Shown here one piece after another: positions 44,852 through 54,012 of a DNA stretch of 64,000 bases (the first letter of the stretch is position 1; each line of letters opens with the position of its first letter). Origin of the DNA: Desulfitibacter alkalitolerans DSM 16504. Its GTDB lineage: Bacteria > Bacillota > DSM-16504 > Desulfitibacterales > Desulfitibacteraceae. The translations under genes and the position numbers were made by a program. Below the pieces are notes generated by a model. It saw nothing but the letters and a program-made list of their open reading frames with translations. It was not told where the DNA came from and made no database searches. Location of the stretch: the NCBI RefSeq assembly GCF_000620305.1, contig NZ_JHVU01000018.1:62001-126000 (forward strand). The letters are read 5' to 3'.

Positions 44852-45976
44852 ATGGCAGAGTATGTTTTCAAACTAGAAGATATTGAACCGCTCCTGGAAG
44901 GACTTGCAATACTTGGTACTGGAGGTGGCGGCAGTCCTGACTGGGGCAGGGCAATTATGAAATCTGACATGGAATCAGGTAGGGTGTACAGGATGGTGGA
45001 TCCTGAGGATGTGCAGGATGATGCCTTTGTTATTTCCGGGGGGATTATGGGTTCAGTTAAGACCCTGGAGAAGCTGAGTATTGAACAGTTAATGAGCAAA
45101 TGGGACAAAAGATTTGAACTTCTCATAGCTTTAAAGGCAATGGAAGGATATTTTAACAGGGAGGTTAATTATGTAGTTCCCTTTGAGGTTGGAGGTCTGA
45201 ATACTCCTGTGATGTTTGCCCTGGCTGCCAGGGCCGGTATTCCTGTAATTAACGGTGACGGGCTGGGAAGGTGTGCCCCGGAAACTCAAATGACCAGCTT
45301 TATAGGCCATGGTATTTCCTTGACGCCCATGCCCCTGGCCGACCACGTGGGAAATACCATAATTGTTACCAAAAGTATAAACAGCACCTTCCCCGATGAG
45401 GTTGGCAGATATATGGTAACTAATGGCGGTGGTTTAGGAGGCAACTCCCATTATCCCATGTCCGGGGTGCAGCTTAAAAAATCTGTAATTCCTAGAAGTA
45501 TTAGCTTGGCCCTGGACATTGGAAAAGAAGTGATTAATGCAAGAAACACTGGAGGAGATACTGTTGAGGCCTTCAGGAGTTATATGGGCGGAATAAACCT
45601 GTTTAAGGGTAAAGTTGCCACTGTACAGGGAGAAGACAAGGGTGGATTTTATCGTACAGTAGTTAAAATGGTCGGAACAGATGGCTTTGCCGGTGGGGAA
45701 GCCAGGTTGATAGTCAAGAATGAAAGCATGGCCTTGTGGGTAGATGATAAGGTCAGGGCTATTTTCCCCGATTTAATCTGTATGCTGGAGGAAGACGGCA
45801 GGGGAATTATGAGCATTGATATTTCAGAGGGAAAAGTATTGAATTTAATTGGCCTGCCCTGCCACGAAAGGCTAAGGGCAAGTGCATTATCATCTGTTGG
45901 CAGAGAAGCCTTTGGTTCAGCAAGATATGGTTGTCCAGATTTGGAGTATCAACCCATTGAAGAATTGAACAAGTAA
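44852..45976 (+). CDS. DUF917 protein (S-methyl thiohydantoin desulfurase family), copy 2
   Basis: 374-aa paralogue of the 30147 gene. It shares LGTGGGGSPDWGRAIMKSD at the start and FEVGGLNTPVMFALAARAGI and GDGLGRCAPETQMTSF. The copies differ widely, so they are old paralogues, not a recent duplication. It lies after the importer and before the amino-acid dehydrogenase, apart from HyuA. Possibly acts on another substrate or as the second half of a heteromer. Confidence 0.88.
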   Translation: MAEYVFKLEDIEPLLEGLAILGTGGGGSPDWGRAIMKSDMESGRVYRMVDPEDVQDDAFVISGGIMGSVKTLEKLSIEQLMSKWDKRFELLIALKAMEGYFNREVNYVVPFEVGGLNTPVMFALAARAGIPVINGDGLGRCAPETQMTSFIGHGISLTPMPLADHVGNTIIVTKSINSTFPDEVGRYMVTNGGGLGGNSHYPMSGVQLKKSVIPRSISLALDIGKEVINARNTGGDTVEAFRSYMGGINLFKGKVATVQGEDKGGFYRTVVKMVGTDGFAGGEARLIVKNESMALWVDDKVRAIFPDLICMLEEDGRGIMSIDISEGKVLNLIGLPCHERLRASALSSVGREAFGSARYGCPDLEYQPIEELNK

Positions 45977-46004
45977 GGTTACATTAAAAGGAGGCCCAAG
46001 GTAA

Positions 46005-47063
46005 ATGGAAGTATTTAAAATGTTGGAGGCTAGTGATTATGAGCAGGTTATATTGTGTCAGGATAAGGTTTCCGGATTAAAGGCAATTATTGCTATCCAT
46101 GATACTACATTAGGACCGGCCCTTGGCGGAACACGTATGTGGACCTATGAAACAGATGAAGCTGCAATTGTTGATGCCATGAGACTAGCCAGGGGCATGA
46201 CTTACAAGGCTGCTGTAGCTGGTTTAAATCTTGGTGGAGGAAAAGCCGTAATAATCGGGGACCCCCAAAGAGACAAGAGTGAAGGGCTGTTCCGTGCCTT
46301 TGGCAGGTATATACAGGGCTTAAATGGTCGCTATATTACAGCCGAGGATGTGGGTACTACTGTACAAGACATGGATTATATAAAAATGGAGACCAGGTTC
46401 GTCACTGGTGCATCCGGGGGCAGTGGTGATCCTTCTCCCTACACAGCTCTAGGAGTTTGGTATGGCATGAAAGCCATGGCCAAAGAAGTCTTTGGAAATG
46501 ATTCTCTAGCAGGCAGGACCATTGCTGTCCAGGGTTTAGGAAATGTTGGCTATTACCTCTGCCAGCATATTGTCAAAGAAGGGGGTAACCTGATTGTTAC
46601 AGATATTTTCCCAGGCAAGATTGACCAGGCAGTTAGGGAGTTTAATGCAAGGGCTGTGGAACCAGAAGAAATCTTCTCGGTGGATTGTGATATTTTTGCC
46701 CCTTGTGCTCTGGGTGCGGTGATCAATGACGTTACCTTGCCCCAGTTAAAGAGCAGCATAATAGCAGGCGGAGCCAATAATGTCCTGCAGGAAGAACATC
46801 ATGGAGAAATGCTTTATGAGAAAGGCATTCTCTATGCACCTGACTTTGTTATTAATGCTGGCGGTCTCATAAATGTATCAGATGAGTTATATACCTATAA
46901 CCGTGAGAGGGTATTAAAGGGAGTAGAAAAGATTTATGATAATATAGAACAGGTGCTGTCCATTGCTAAAGAATACAAAATCACAACCTGCAAGGCAGCC
47001 AACAGGCTGGCAGAGGACAGGATAGCAAAACTGCGTCACGTAAACAGTATATATCTAGGATAA
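46005..47063 (+). CDS. Leucine/phenylalanine/valine dehydrogenase family
   Basis: 352-aa NAD-dependent amino-acid dehydrogenase. Motifs: [11 protein letters not shown], the catalytic lysine region [24 protein letters not shown] and the Rossmann motif [12 protein letters not shown]. It oxidatively deaminates an aliphatic or aromatic amino acid to a 2-oxoacid, giving NADH and ammonium. Next to the aminotransferase and AOR this suggests Stickland-like oxidation of an amino acid released by the upstream enzymes. GGAGG lies 10 bases before ATG 46005; ATG 46020 is the alternative. A strong terminator follows. Confidence 0.93.
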   Translation: MEVFKMLEASDYEQVILCQDKVSGLKAIIAIHDTTLGPALGGTRMWTYETDEAAIVDAMRLARGMTYKAAVAGLNLGGGKAVIIGDPQRDKSEGLFRAFGRYIQGLNGRYITAEDVGTTVQDMDYIKMETRFVTGASGGSGDPSPYTALGVWYGMKAMAKEVFGNDSLAGRTIAVQGLGNVGYYLCQHIVKEGGNLIVTDIFPGKIDQAVREFNARAVEPEEIFSVDCDIFAPCALGAVINDVTLPQLKSSIIAGGANNVLQEEHHGEMLYEKGILYAPDFVINAGGLINVSDELYTYNRERVLKGVEKIYDNIEQVLSIAKEYKITTCKAANRLAEDRIAKLRHVNSIYLG

Positions 47064-47095
47064 ACTATAATAATTCAAAAAAGCTTTTAACCTCC

Positions 47096-47127
47096 AAACA
47101 GCTCCTATCGAGCTGTTTATTTTTTTT
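47096..47127 (+). terminator. Rho-independent terminator of the catabolic cluster
   Basis: AAACAGCTC (47096-47104), CTATC loop, GAGCTGTTT (47110-47118), then ATTTTTTTTT. It closes the long rightward gene run. Confidence 0.88.
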
Positions 47128-47315
47128 ACCAACCTCTCTAAATTTCTCATCCCATTATTATTCAACCGGAAAAAGCAAATGGCATATCCCAGAAATAGGT
47201 ATATTTTCCTACAATAATCATGACTCTTTTCCAATTTACACCATAACAAATATAAACAATAATGGGTACAAATATTGAAAATGATATATTATTAAAAAAA
47301 TAGGAGGTAATGGAA

Positions 47316-48728
47316 ATGAAGAAGCAGCGCAAGTATATTTCGATAGTTTTAACCATGGCACTATATGTACATATTTTGTTTTTATCATAGATATGGCTAG
47401 GATATTGTGCGGTTTTACAGTAACCCATAATAACAGAACCACAATCTCACAATCCAGGAAATAATCAAACCACCTATGGATATGATGCCAGGGGAAACAG
47501 GACAAAGATGGAAGGATATATCTCCTCTGTCTACATGGATGCCCTGGAACTAGAAAGTGAATATAACTACAACACCTTAAATCAACTGGTTCAATATACA
47601 GACTTAAACAATACCTTAATTGCCAACTATAAATATGACCATGCAGGGCTTAGGTTTGAGAAAGCAGCCCCATCGAGAATCACTAGATACTATTACGACA
47701 ATGTCGGCAGAGCTATCGTAGAAACAGATGAAAATGGAACACTTGCAGTCCAGGTAGTATGGGGACATAAACCCCTGGTGAGGGTTATAGGTGGGCAGTA
47801 TTACTACTACTTGTATAACGGCCATGGAGATGTAGTGCAAATAGTGGATGAAAATGGTAATATAGTTAATAGCTACTCTTATGATGAATGGGGCAATATC
47901 CTAGACAAGCAGGAACAAATAGAAAACCCCATACTTTACGCAGGAGAATATTACGATGAGGAGAGTGGTTTATATTACCTAAGGACCAGGTACTACGACC
48001 CAGCCATAGGCAGATTCATTACCAGAGACAGCTACGAAGGACAGCTGACAAATCCTCTAAGCCTAAATCTTTATACTTACTGTTGGAATAACCCTTTAGC
48101 TTATGTAGATCCAGATGGTAAAAATCCTGTAGCCTTATATCTAGCTGCTTGGTCAGCCTCACCAGATCGCCATACAGATTTACTCATATTGGGGGATTCA
48201 TACAGTACATTTGCAAACGAAAAAAGCTTTGAAAATGCTGTAATACTGGTTATAGATGGAGTAGCATTTTTAGTACCTGTTGTTCCTGCAGGTGGAGGAA
48301 AAGTTGTACAGGCAAGTAGAGAAGTAGTCCTTAGTTTATCTAGCAAAATTGATGATGCCGGACATTATTTGAGACAGCTTCTGGATAAGGGAACGAGTAA
48401 CGCTGCAGAGGGCGCGGGGCAGGCTTTTGATAATTTCAATGCTCTAAAAAAAGAACTTGGTTCTGCTGGAGAAGGAAAGGCTTGGCACCATGTTGTTGAA
48501 CAAAGTCAAATCCAGAAATCAGGGTTTAGCCCGCAGCAAATCCATAATACCAATAATGTAATTGCTGTTGATTCTGCGACTCATGCAAAGATAAGCGGAT
48601 ATTATAATAGTATTCGACCTGATATTTCAGGTAATATGAGAGTCAGAGATTGGCTTGCTGGACAGAGTTTTGAAATGCAATATCAATTTGGTATGGATGT
48701 CTTGAAACAGTTTGGAGTGATAAAATGA
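47316..48728 (+). pseudogene. 5'-gutted RHS gene: start and signal peptide, two in-frame stops, then RHS core and toxin tip
   Basis: AGGAGG and ATG 47316 begin a signal-like peptide (MKKQRKYISIVLTMALYVHI) that ends at TAG 47388. The same frame meets TAA 47421, then runs as RHS sequence (TTYGYDARGNRTKMEG, YLRTRYYDPAIGRFITRDSY) to 48728. The core after 47508 is intact: RHS repeats, the PxxxxDPxG-type boundary (NPLAYVDPDGKNP) and a variable C-terminal domain containing KAWHHVVEQSQ and HNTNNVIAVDS, which suggests an HNH-like nuclease toxin. The body of the large RHS protein has been lost. It could persist as a silent toxin cassette beside its immunity gene. Confidence 0.75.
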
Positions 48729-49090
48729 AAAAAATATTAACACCTCAAAAAATTATAAATCAATATCTCGAAACAGGAATCGTGTTGGCAGAAACAGCGT
48801 TGAACGGTGATTATAAGAGAGGTAATAAGATTGCAAAAGAGAATCGAAAAGTCTTTGCGAGCTTAGGGCAAAATAAGGATTTAGCTATGCAAGTATTGAT
48901 GCAAGTCATGAATTCCGATAATGATAAGGCACGCTCAATAGCTGCAACAGATGCTATAAGGTTGGATATTATGATCGAACAGGCTGTTGAAGTTCTGGAA
49001 GAAGTAGCAAAGCGTAGCGACATTATTGGATTTGAGGCTAAGACGGCGTTGAAAATTTGGCGTGGAGAGTATCCTGGAAAGACATTATAG
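48725..49090 (+). CDS. Probable immunity protein for the RHS toxin (DUF2019-like)
   Basis: 121-aa, all-helical, acidic protein overlapping the RHS stop by 4 bp (ATGA). Recognisable pieces: GDYKRGNKIAKENRKVFASL, ARSIAATDAIRLD and AKTALKIWRGEYPG. Small helical proteins of this type follow polymorphic toxins and block them. Its overlap with the toxin tip, not the RHS body, is the usual toxin-immunity arrangement. Intact although its partner gene is damaged. Confidence 0.7.
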   Translation: MKKILTPQKIINQYLETGIVLAETALNGDYKRGNKIAKENRKVFASLGQNKDLAMQVLMQVMNSDNDKARSIAATDAIRLDIMIEQAVEVLEEVAKRSDIIGFEAKTALKIWRGEYPGKTL

Positions 49091-49947
49091 GGCCATAATG
49101 GACAGCAATGCCCCGCTATGTTCCTTGACAAATGCTGATTTACCTTTATAGACACCTTATTGAATGCTAGTATTGGCTGAGATTGTATGACTACAGCCAC
49201 CTAAAAGGTATACCTTGCTCAATTTACAACCACCTAAAAGAAACGGCTGGTTTTTTGCCAAAAGCCCTAAGCGGTCGGCATTGCCGATCGCTGTAAACCG
49301 GCGGGTGCGCCCAAAGGTGCACCCGCCTTTAACCAGCATCATTTTCGACCCCATGGTTCACCCTGTAAACAGGGATGATTAAGGGCAATTTGCTGCCGAA
49401 TAATTCATGTGATGATTTCCGGCACAAAGCCGTCAAATTCGGCCTCTTTTCCGATGGATGGGCAAACACCTTATGATGGCTATAAAAATTGAACACAGCG
49501 GCACACGGTGGCTCACGGCATTAAACATTTGTGTGCCGGATAACGAGGGCATATATGAAATGCACAGCTTTTGCAGACTGCCAGTAATGAACATATAAAT
49601 CGGCTTGTACCCCATGGCTCATGGTGAATCATGGATTTACAGGAAATCTGTTCTATGATAAAATTTGTGCCAGAGGGGGGTTTAAGGGGGTAAGAAATTA
49701 TCCCGGAAAAATCCCTCATTTTCTTTTTCTGCATATGACAGTTTTGATACAAACGCAGAAATGACCTGCAATACTTTTCAGACAGAGTTAACATCACACA
49801 ACAATAGTGAAAATAACCTGTTTGAAACTGTGAGTCTTGCGGTAGATAGGCTGTCGCGCCCTTGCCCGTTCTGAGAACGAAGGCTATCATCTGAGGTTGC
49901 CGGTACTCGGGACTTGAAGCGGAGAGCAGGACAAAAGAAGGGATGAT
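49091..49947. other. Long gene-free accessory region with hairpins
   Basis: No supported gene in 850 bases. Seen: two CCACCTAAAAG motifs (about 49198 and 49231); a hairpin GCGGTCGGCA/TGCCGATCGC (49271-49291); a strong terminator-like hairpin GGCGGGTGC/GCACCCGCC (49300-49327) followed by TTT; and GC-rich text from about 49660 that probably is the left end of the IS110 relic. Confidence 0.5.
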
Positions 49948-50587
49948 ATGCAGAGAAGAGAAAACTACCTCTATGTCGGTATGGATCTGCACAAGGACAC
50001 CCATACCGCTGTTTTAGTGAATTGCTGGAATGAAAAATTAGATGCAATTGTTATCGAAAACAAACCCAGCGAGTTTAATAAGCTGGCAAAGAAGGTTGCG
50101 CGTTGTCTTGAGCAGCAAAAGGAAGAAATAGCCCTGGTCGATTGTGAAATCGAAAGGATGCTGAGGTATTTTGACTATAAACTAACAACAATACCGGGCG
50201 TTAACATTGCCATAGCAAGCAAACTCATTGCCGAAATCGGTGACATACGCCGTTTTCCAAGTGCTGATAAACTGGCTCGTATGCAGGAATTGCGCCAATA
50301 AAGTTCAGTTCCGGCGGCAAAGGCAAGGAGCAAAGCTCAAAACAAGGTAACCGTGAGCTGCACGGATTATTTTATTTTCTGGCGGTAACCATGGTATCTG
50401 TTTCAACAGCCGGAAAGCCTTATAACCCCATATTCCGAGCTTATTTTCTCCGCAAAATCAGCGAGGGCAGACGAAATCCAGGCGTTGGTTTGTATTATGC
50501 GCCGATTAGTAAACATTGTTTACGGCATGATGAAGAACAAGACGGAGTATAGGCCTTATGTGCTGTCAAAAGATAAAACTATTTGAT
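49948..50587 (+). mobile_element. IS110-family transposase relic
   Basis: The DEDD-type N-terminus YLYVGMDLHKDTHTAVLVN is joined after about 60 residues to the C-terminal Tnp_20 domain (TIPGVNIAIASKLIAEIGDI), so the middle of the gene is deleted. A 1-base frameshift near 50280 (LARYAGIAPIKF in the new frame) and another near 50465 finish the inactivation; the last piece reads ALVCIMRRLVNIVYGMM. RFPSADKLA is also intact. IS110 elements use a bridge RNA from a non-coding end, which here would lie just upstream. Confidence 0.8.
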
Positions 50588-50621
50588 AGAATTATAGAAA
50601 AAGATGTAAAGGGTGTGGGGC

Positions 50622-51470
50622 ATGAGCAATATAAAACTTTTTGAATCAAAGAAAGTGCGGTCATTATGGAATGATGATGAGCAGAAATGGTATTTTTCGA
50701 TAATAGATATTGTAGAAATTCTCACAGACACAGATAATCCAAGAAGATATTGGAGCGACCTAAAAAGAAAGCTGAAAAAAGAAGGTTTTATTCAGTTGTA
50801 CGATTTTATCGTACAACTGAAAATGGAGGCGTCTGATGGCAAAAAATATCTTACAGACTGCGCAAATGCAGAAGTATTGTTGAGGATTATACAGACAATA
50901 CCTTCTCAAAAAGCAGAGCCGTTCAAACGGTGGCTGGCTCAAGTCGGTTATGAAAGACTCGAAGAAATTGAAAATCCTGAACTTGCCACTCAACGCATTA
51001 GGGAAACCTATAAAATGAAAGGTTACAGCGATGATTGGATAGAAAAACGCATGCGTGGAATTGCAGTTCGAGATGAATTAACGGACGAATGGAAAAAGAG
51101 AGGGCTCAAAGAGCAGAGGGAATATTCAATATTAACCGCAGAAATAAGCCGCGCAACATTTGGGATGACGCCTTCCGAATACAAAAAATTTAAAGAACTA
51201 AGCAAGCCAACTGATAATCTCCGGGATCATATGACAGACCTTGAGTTGATTTTCACTATGCTTGGTGAGGCTTCTACAACGGAAATTTCAAGAAAACGAG
51301 ATGCCCAAGGATTTTTAGAAAATCTCACAGCAGCCCATGAAGGCGGCACTGTTGCAGGAAATGCGAGGAAAGAACTCGAATCCAAAACAGGAACCAAAGT
51401 TGTCACAAAGGAAAACTACAAGGAATTGACCGAAGGTAAGAAGCGTAAGCAGTTAAAAGATAAGCAGTAA
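50622..51470 (+). CDS. BRO-N family protein (phage antirepressor-like)
   Basis: 282-aa protein. The Bro-N domain occupies about residues 1-110 (WYFSIIDIVEILTDTDNPRR, then LTDCANAEVLLRIIQTIPS and AEPFKRWLAQVGYERLEEI). A longer helical C-terminal part follows (SILTAEISRATFGMTPSEY, HMTDLELIFTMLGEAST), often found in mobile DNA of anaerobes. The role is unknown, probably DNA binding. ATG 50622 with GGGTGTGGGG upstream. A broken homologue lies at 28226, so the family has moved in this genome. Confidence 0.85.
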   Translation: MSNIKLFESKKVRSLWNDDEQKWYFSIIDIVEILTDTDNPRRYWSDLKRKLKKEGFIQLYDFIVQLKMEASDGKKYLTDCANAEVLLRIIQTIPSQKAEPFKRWLAQVGYERLEEIENPELATQRIRETYKMKGYSDDWIEKRMRGIAVRDELTDEWKKRGLKEQREYSILTAEISRATFGMTPSEYKKFKELSKPTDNLRDHMTDLELIFTMLGEASTTEISRKRDAQGFLENLTAAHEGGTVAGNARKELESKTGTKVVTKENYKELTEGKKRKQLKDKQ

Positions 51471-51530
51471 TGTTTTATTAAAATAAACCCTGCCCGAAAG
51501 AGGACAAACAACATACTTTCAAAAATTTAC

Positions 51531-51539
51531 AAGTTGGAT
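51531..51539. repeat. 9-bp target-site duplication, left copy
   Basis: AAGTTGGAT directly before the left inverted repeat of the IS4-family element; the identical copy is at 53132-53140. Confidence 0.85.
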
Positions 51540-53131
51540 CAGTAGTGTTGCATAAAAATTTTCTAACATTGTCAAACCCAGAAAATAGCAATAATTAACT
51601 ATGGATAATTAAGCTAAATATGTTTAAATTTAACAATTAAATTTCCTGATCAAATTGCCAAAAAGGCGAAGTAAGGGGTAGTCCTTATCCACATTTTGAC
51701 AGTATGCGCTTTACAGTAGTACTGGGTCATAAGTAAGATCATCTAAATGATCTGATTCGCCTGCTATCACCTGCCTTAGAGTCATTTTGTAAGTTAGTTC
51801 GTGGTCAATTTTTCGTCGCCCCTTCGAGGTCCGCTTAGGTTTTCGATGAAGCTTGCGAATAAATGTACTAAATGCTTCTAATAAGCAAGTGATTAGCATT
51901 CTTTTAAAATTTAGCATTAAACCCTGATAGCCAGTTTTTAATTTAAGCAGCATCAGCAAGCAATGTGTTATTAGTGCTATTAGTATCTGGTTTTCCACTG
52001 CCTGGGGACTTTGCCCATAAAAGTGCTTAATGCAAAACTGCTGTTTGAGCCATTTGAAAAATACTTCTATTTGCCAGCGATAGAGGTAAATACTACTTAA
52101 CTCATCTACAGATAGTTCTAGCTTATTCGTTATGATAATTATCTTATTGCCTTTACTGTCTTGTGTCTCTATAAGCTGTAGGGGATGCTCCATTTTTGTA
52201 GAGCCATCTTTACCAAGGCGTACTAGCTGATGTTTTGTTATGTTACCAGAGGTTGGATAATCTTCTATTACTTCTACTATTGCATTGCTTTTTAAGCGAC
52301 TGACGAAGTAAATACCCTCTTTACAGTATGCATCAAATTTCTCATAATCAACATACGCCCTGTCAAAAACATAGATGGTTCCTTGTTCATAGATTATCAT
52401 ATCATCCATCATGTTTTTATCTGCAGGCTTTGCTGGTGTAACTATTGCTTCTTCTGGTATAACCACACCATTGCAGAATTCAAGTAGTAAATGAAGCTTT
52501 ATCCCTGCTTTAGTTTCTCTGAATTTAGCCCATCTAAACAGAGATAAACATAAGCTTATGGCGCTAGAATCAAGTATTAGCAACCGTCCCATTTCTTGAC
52601 GTATTCTATCATGACCAAGTTCTTTACCAAGTTGCGTAGTGATATTTTTGAATAAATAAGCTACTACCTCTACTGGTAGATCTCTTAATCTACGAGATAT
52701 TTGTGAAGGACTAAAGGATTCACAATCAAAAGCTTCGCAAAATTCATCATTATTAAAGTCATTGCTAATATCTCTTAAACTGGCTCTTTGATTAATCTGA
52801 GAATTGGCTAGTAGTTCAATGAATTCTAATGTGTTAAACTTCTTGAAATACTTATCGGCTTCCATGTCTGATAAAAAACTTAAAAAATTTTCGTTAATTA
52901 TTGGTTTAAACAGTTGAAAAAAAGTGGATTTATTGATATCCTTGCCTTGCATGATTTACTCCTTTATATTAGGGATTTGGCAAGGACTACCTTGTTATCT
53001 CTATTATAAAGGATTTTTTAATGCAAATACAGCAAAATATCTATTTTATCTTCTTAATTCGCAGCATTTCTTTGATTATCAAAATTTATTATAACTTGAC
53101 AAATTCTAAATGTTTTTTTGCAACGTTACTG
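51540..53131 (-). mobile_element. Intact IS4-family insertion sequence (1592 bp)
   Basis: Imperfect inverted repeats start CAGTAGTGTTGCATAAAAA (left) and CAGTAACGTTGCAAAAAAA (right, reverse complement). They lie exactly inside the 9-bp duplication AAGTTGGAT. The only gene is the transposase at 51711. Intact ends, an intact gene and identical target duplications indicate recent insertion. Confidence 0.88.
51711..52952 (-). CDS. IS4-family DDE transposase
   Basis: 413-aa transposase. Catalytic elements: LLILDSSAISL (first Asp), GTIYVFDRAYVDYEKF (second Asp, DRAY) and the Y-(2)-R-(3)-E-(6)-K motif YLYRWQIEVFFKWLKQ with the Glu. The N-terminus contains LRDISNDFNNDEF, as in many IS4 enzymes. The frame is complete, so the element may be active. 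Confidence 0.93.
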   Translation of the reverse strand: MQGKDINKSTFFQLFKPIINENFLSFLSDMEADKYFKKFNTLEFIELLANSQINQRASLRDISNDFNNDEFCEAFDCESFSPSQISRRLRDLPVEVVAYLFKNITTQLGKELGHDRIRQEMGRLLILDSSAISLCLSLFRWAKFRETKAGIKLHLLLEFCNGVVIPEEAIVTPAKPADKNMMDDMIIYEQGTIYVFDRAYVDYEKFDAYCKEGIYFVSRLKSNAIVEVIEDYPTSGNITKHQLVRLGKDGSTKMEHPLQLIETQDSKGNKIIIITNKLELSVDELSSIYLYRWQIEVFFKWLKQQFCIKHFYGQSPQAVENQILIALITHCLLMLLKLKTGYQGLMLNFKRMLITCLLEAFSTFIRKLHRKPKRTSKGRRKIDHELTYKMTLRQVIAGESDHLDDLTYDPVLL

Positions 53132-53140
53132 AAGTTGGAT
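53132..53140. repeat. 9-bp target-site duplication, right copy
   Basis: AAGTTGGAT directly after the right inverted repeat. Joining the flanks through one copy gives a continuous frame of about 50 codons (51482-51539 plus 53141 to about 53232, reading VGYKSVADVVIVFNVE across the junction), so the element may have split a small gene of unknown function. Confidence 0.8.
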
Positions 53141-53288
53141 ATAAATCCGTAGCAGATGTTGTTATAGTGTTTAATGTGGAAGCGAATCAAGATAAGCTTG
53201 TAAGCATCCATTTTTACTCATCTGGCATATAATATAATCAAGTAAGGAATGCAAGGATGAAGAGAAAAGTAAGAAGGGAGTTTTAAAT

Positions 53289-53564
53289 ATGGAAGTCGCA
53301 AGAATTACATCAAAAGGCCAAATAACGATACCGATTGAAATCAGAAAAAAGCTTAATCTAAAAGAGGGCGATAAGATAATATTTTTAGAACAAGACGGCA
53401 GGATATATTTTGAAAACGCTGCATTATTGGCATTTAATAGGATACAAGACGCAATGGCAGGTGAAGCACAAAAAGCAGGCTGCAATTCTCCGGAAGAAAT
53501 GAATAAACTTGTGAAGGAAATAAGAAAAGAAATGTGGGAAGAACGATATGCGAATAATGATTGA
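53289..53564 (+). CDS. AbrB/MazE-type antitoxin
   Basis: 91-aa protein with a SpoVT/AbrB swapped-hairpin domain at the N-terminus (ARITSKGQITIPIEIRKKL, LKEGDKIIFLEQDGRIYF). The C-terminal helical tail presumably bound the PIN toxin whose start overlaps its end by 17 bases. That toxin is now frameshifted, so this is an orphan antitoxin. AGAAGGGAG precedes the start. Confidence 0.88.
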   Translation: MEVARITSKGQITIPIEIRKKLNLKEGDKIIFLEQDGRIYFENAALLAFNRIQDAMAGEAQKAGCNSPEEMNKLVKEIRKEMWEERYANND

Positions 53565-53773
53565 TACCAATGTCCTGATTTCAATTATTTTTTTTTCCAT
53601 CAGTACAGATGAATGAACTTAAAACAAAGCTTTGCAAGAAACATGCGATAGTATTATGCTCTCATATTGTTGAGGAACTTAACAGGGTTACAAAACGCAA
53701 ATTTGCTCACAAATTAAAGGATTTGGATGAGTTTCTGACAGATTTCCATTGTGCCGGATATTTTTTTGTTTAA
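53548..53773 (+). pseudogene. Frameshifted PIN-domain toxin
   Basis: First piece MRIMIDTNVLISIIFF (with the PIN Asp in MIDTNVL) stops at 53616. Homology resumes in another frame from 53609 (MNELKTKLCKKHAIVLCSHI, then VEELNRVTKRKF) to TAA 53773. A T-run at 53588-53596 next to the shift suggests slippage. The C-terminal catalytic acids are gone. Confidence 0.75.
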
Positions 53774-53857
53774 TGGATAGTACTCCGGGTCTCTTGAAAT
53801 AATCAATTCATCTGGATATATGTTGCCGTCAAAGAGTTCTTTCAAAATGGTTTTCAT
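53714..53857 (-). pseudogene. DUF6809-like N-terminal fragment
   Basis: 47 leftward codons starting MKTILKELFDGNIYPDELII and SRDPEYYPLNKKIS, the usual opening of the small DUF6809 proteins (MKxILEELYYGNIxPDE). The family's C-terminal helix is replaced by unrelated sequence antisense to the PIN relic. A truncated gene, function unknown. Confidence 0.55.
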
Positions 53858-53959
53858 AGGCTACTTTCAAGGAGTTGCGGCAAAACAAACCGACAGCACC
53901 ATGACGGATGAAGAAATGTTAAAACTCGTTCATTAGTCCCAGCCATAGGTAGTTCATTC

Positions 53960-53988
53960 TTGATATTCACGTATAAACGTGTTACACT
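53960..53988 (+). promoter_or_regulatory. Promoter with palindromic operator for the toxin-antitoxin pair
   Basis: TTGATA (53960-53965) and TACACT (53983-53988), 17 bases apart. The spacer contains CACGT-ATAA-ACGTG (53968-53981), a perfect inverted repeat well placed for repression by the antitoxin. Confidence 0.7.
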
Positions 53989-54012
53989 TATTTTAGTGGA
54001 GGTGTGGTGAAC

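Noticed and set aside
47388-47423. TAG after the RHS signal peptide as another pyrrolysine codon
   Set aside because: A TAA stop follows 30 bases later in the same frame, so readthrough would still fail; the gene is damaged.
53594-53930. Complete PIN gene with programmed frameshift
   Set aside because: A slip at the T-run could restore only part; the C-terminal acidic residues are absent, so a working toxin is unlikely.
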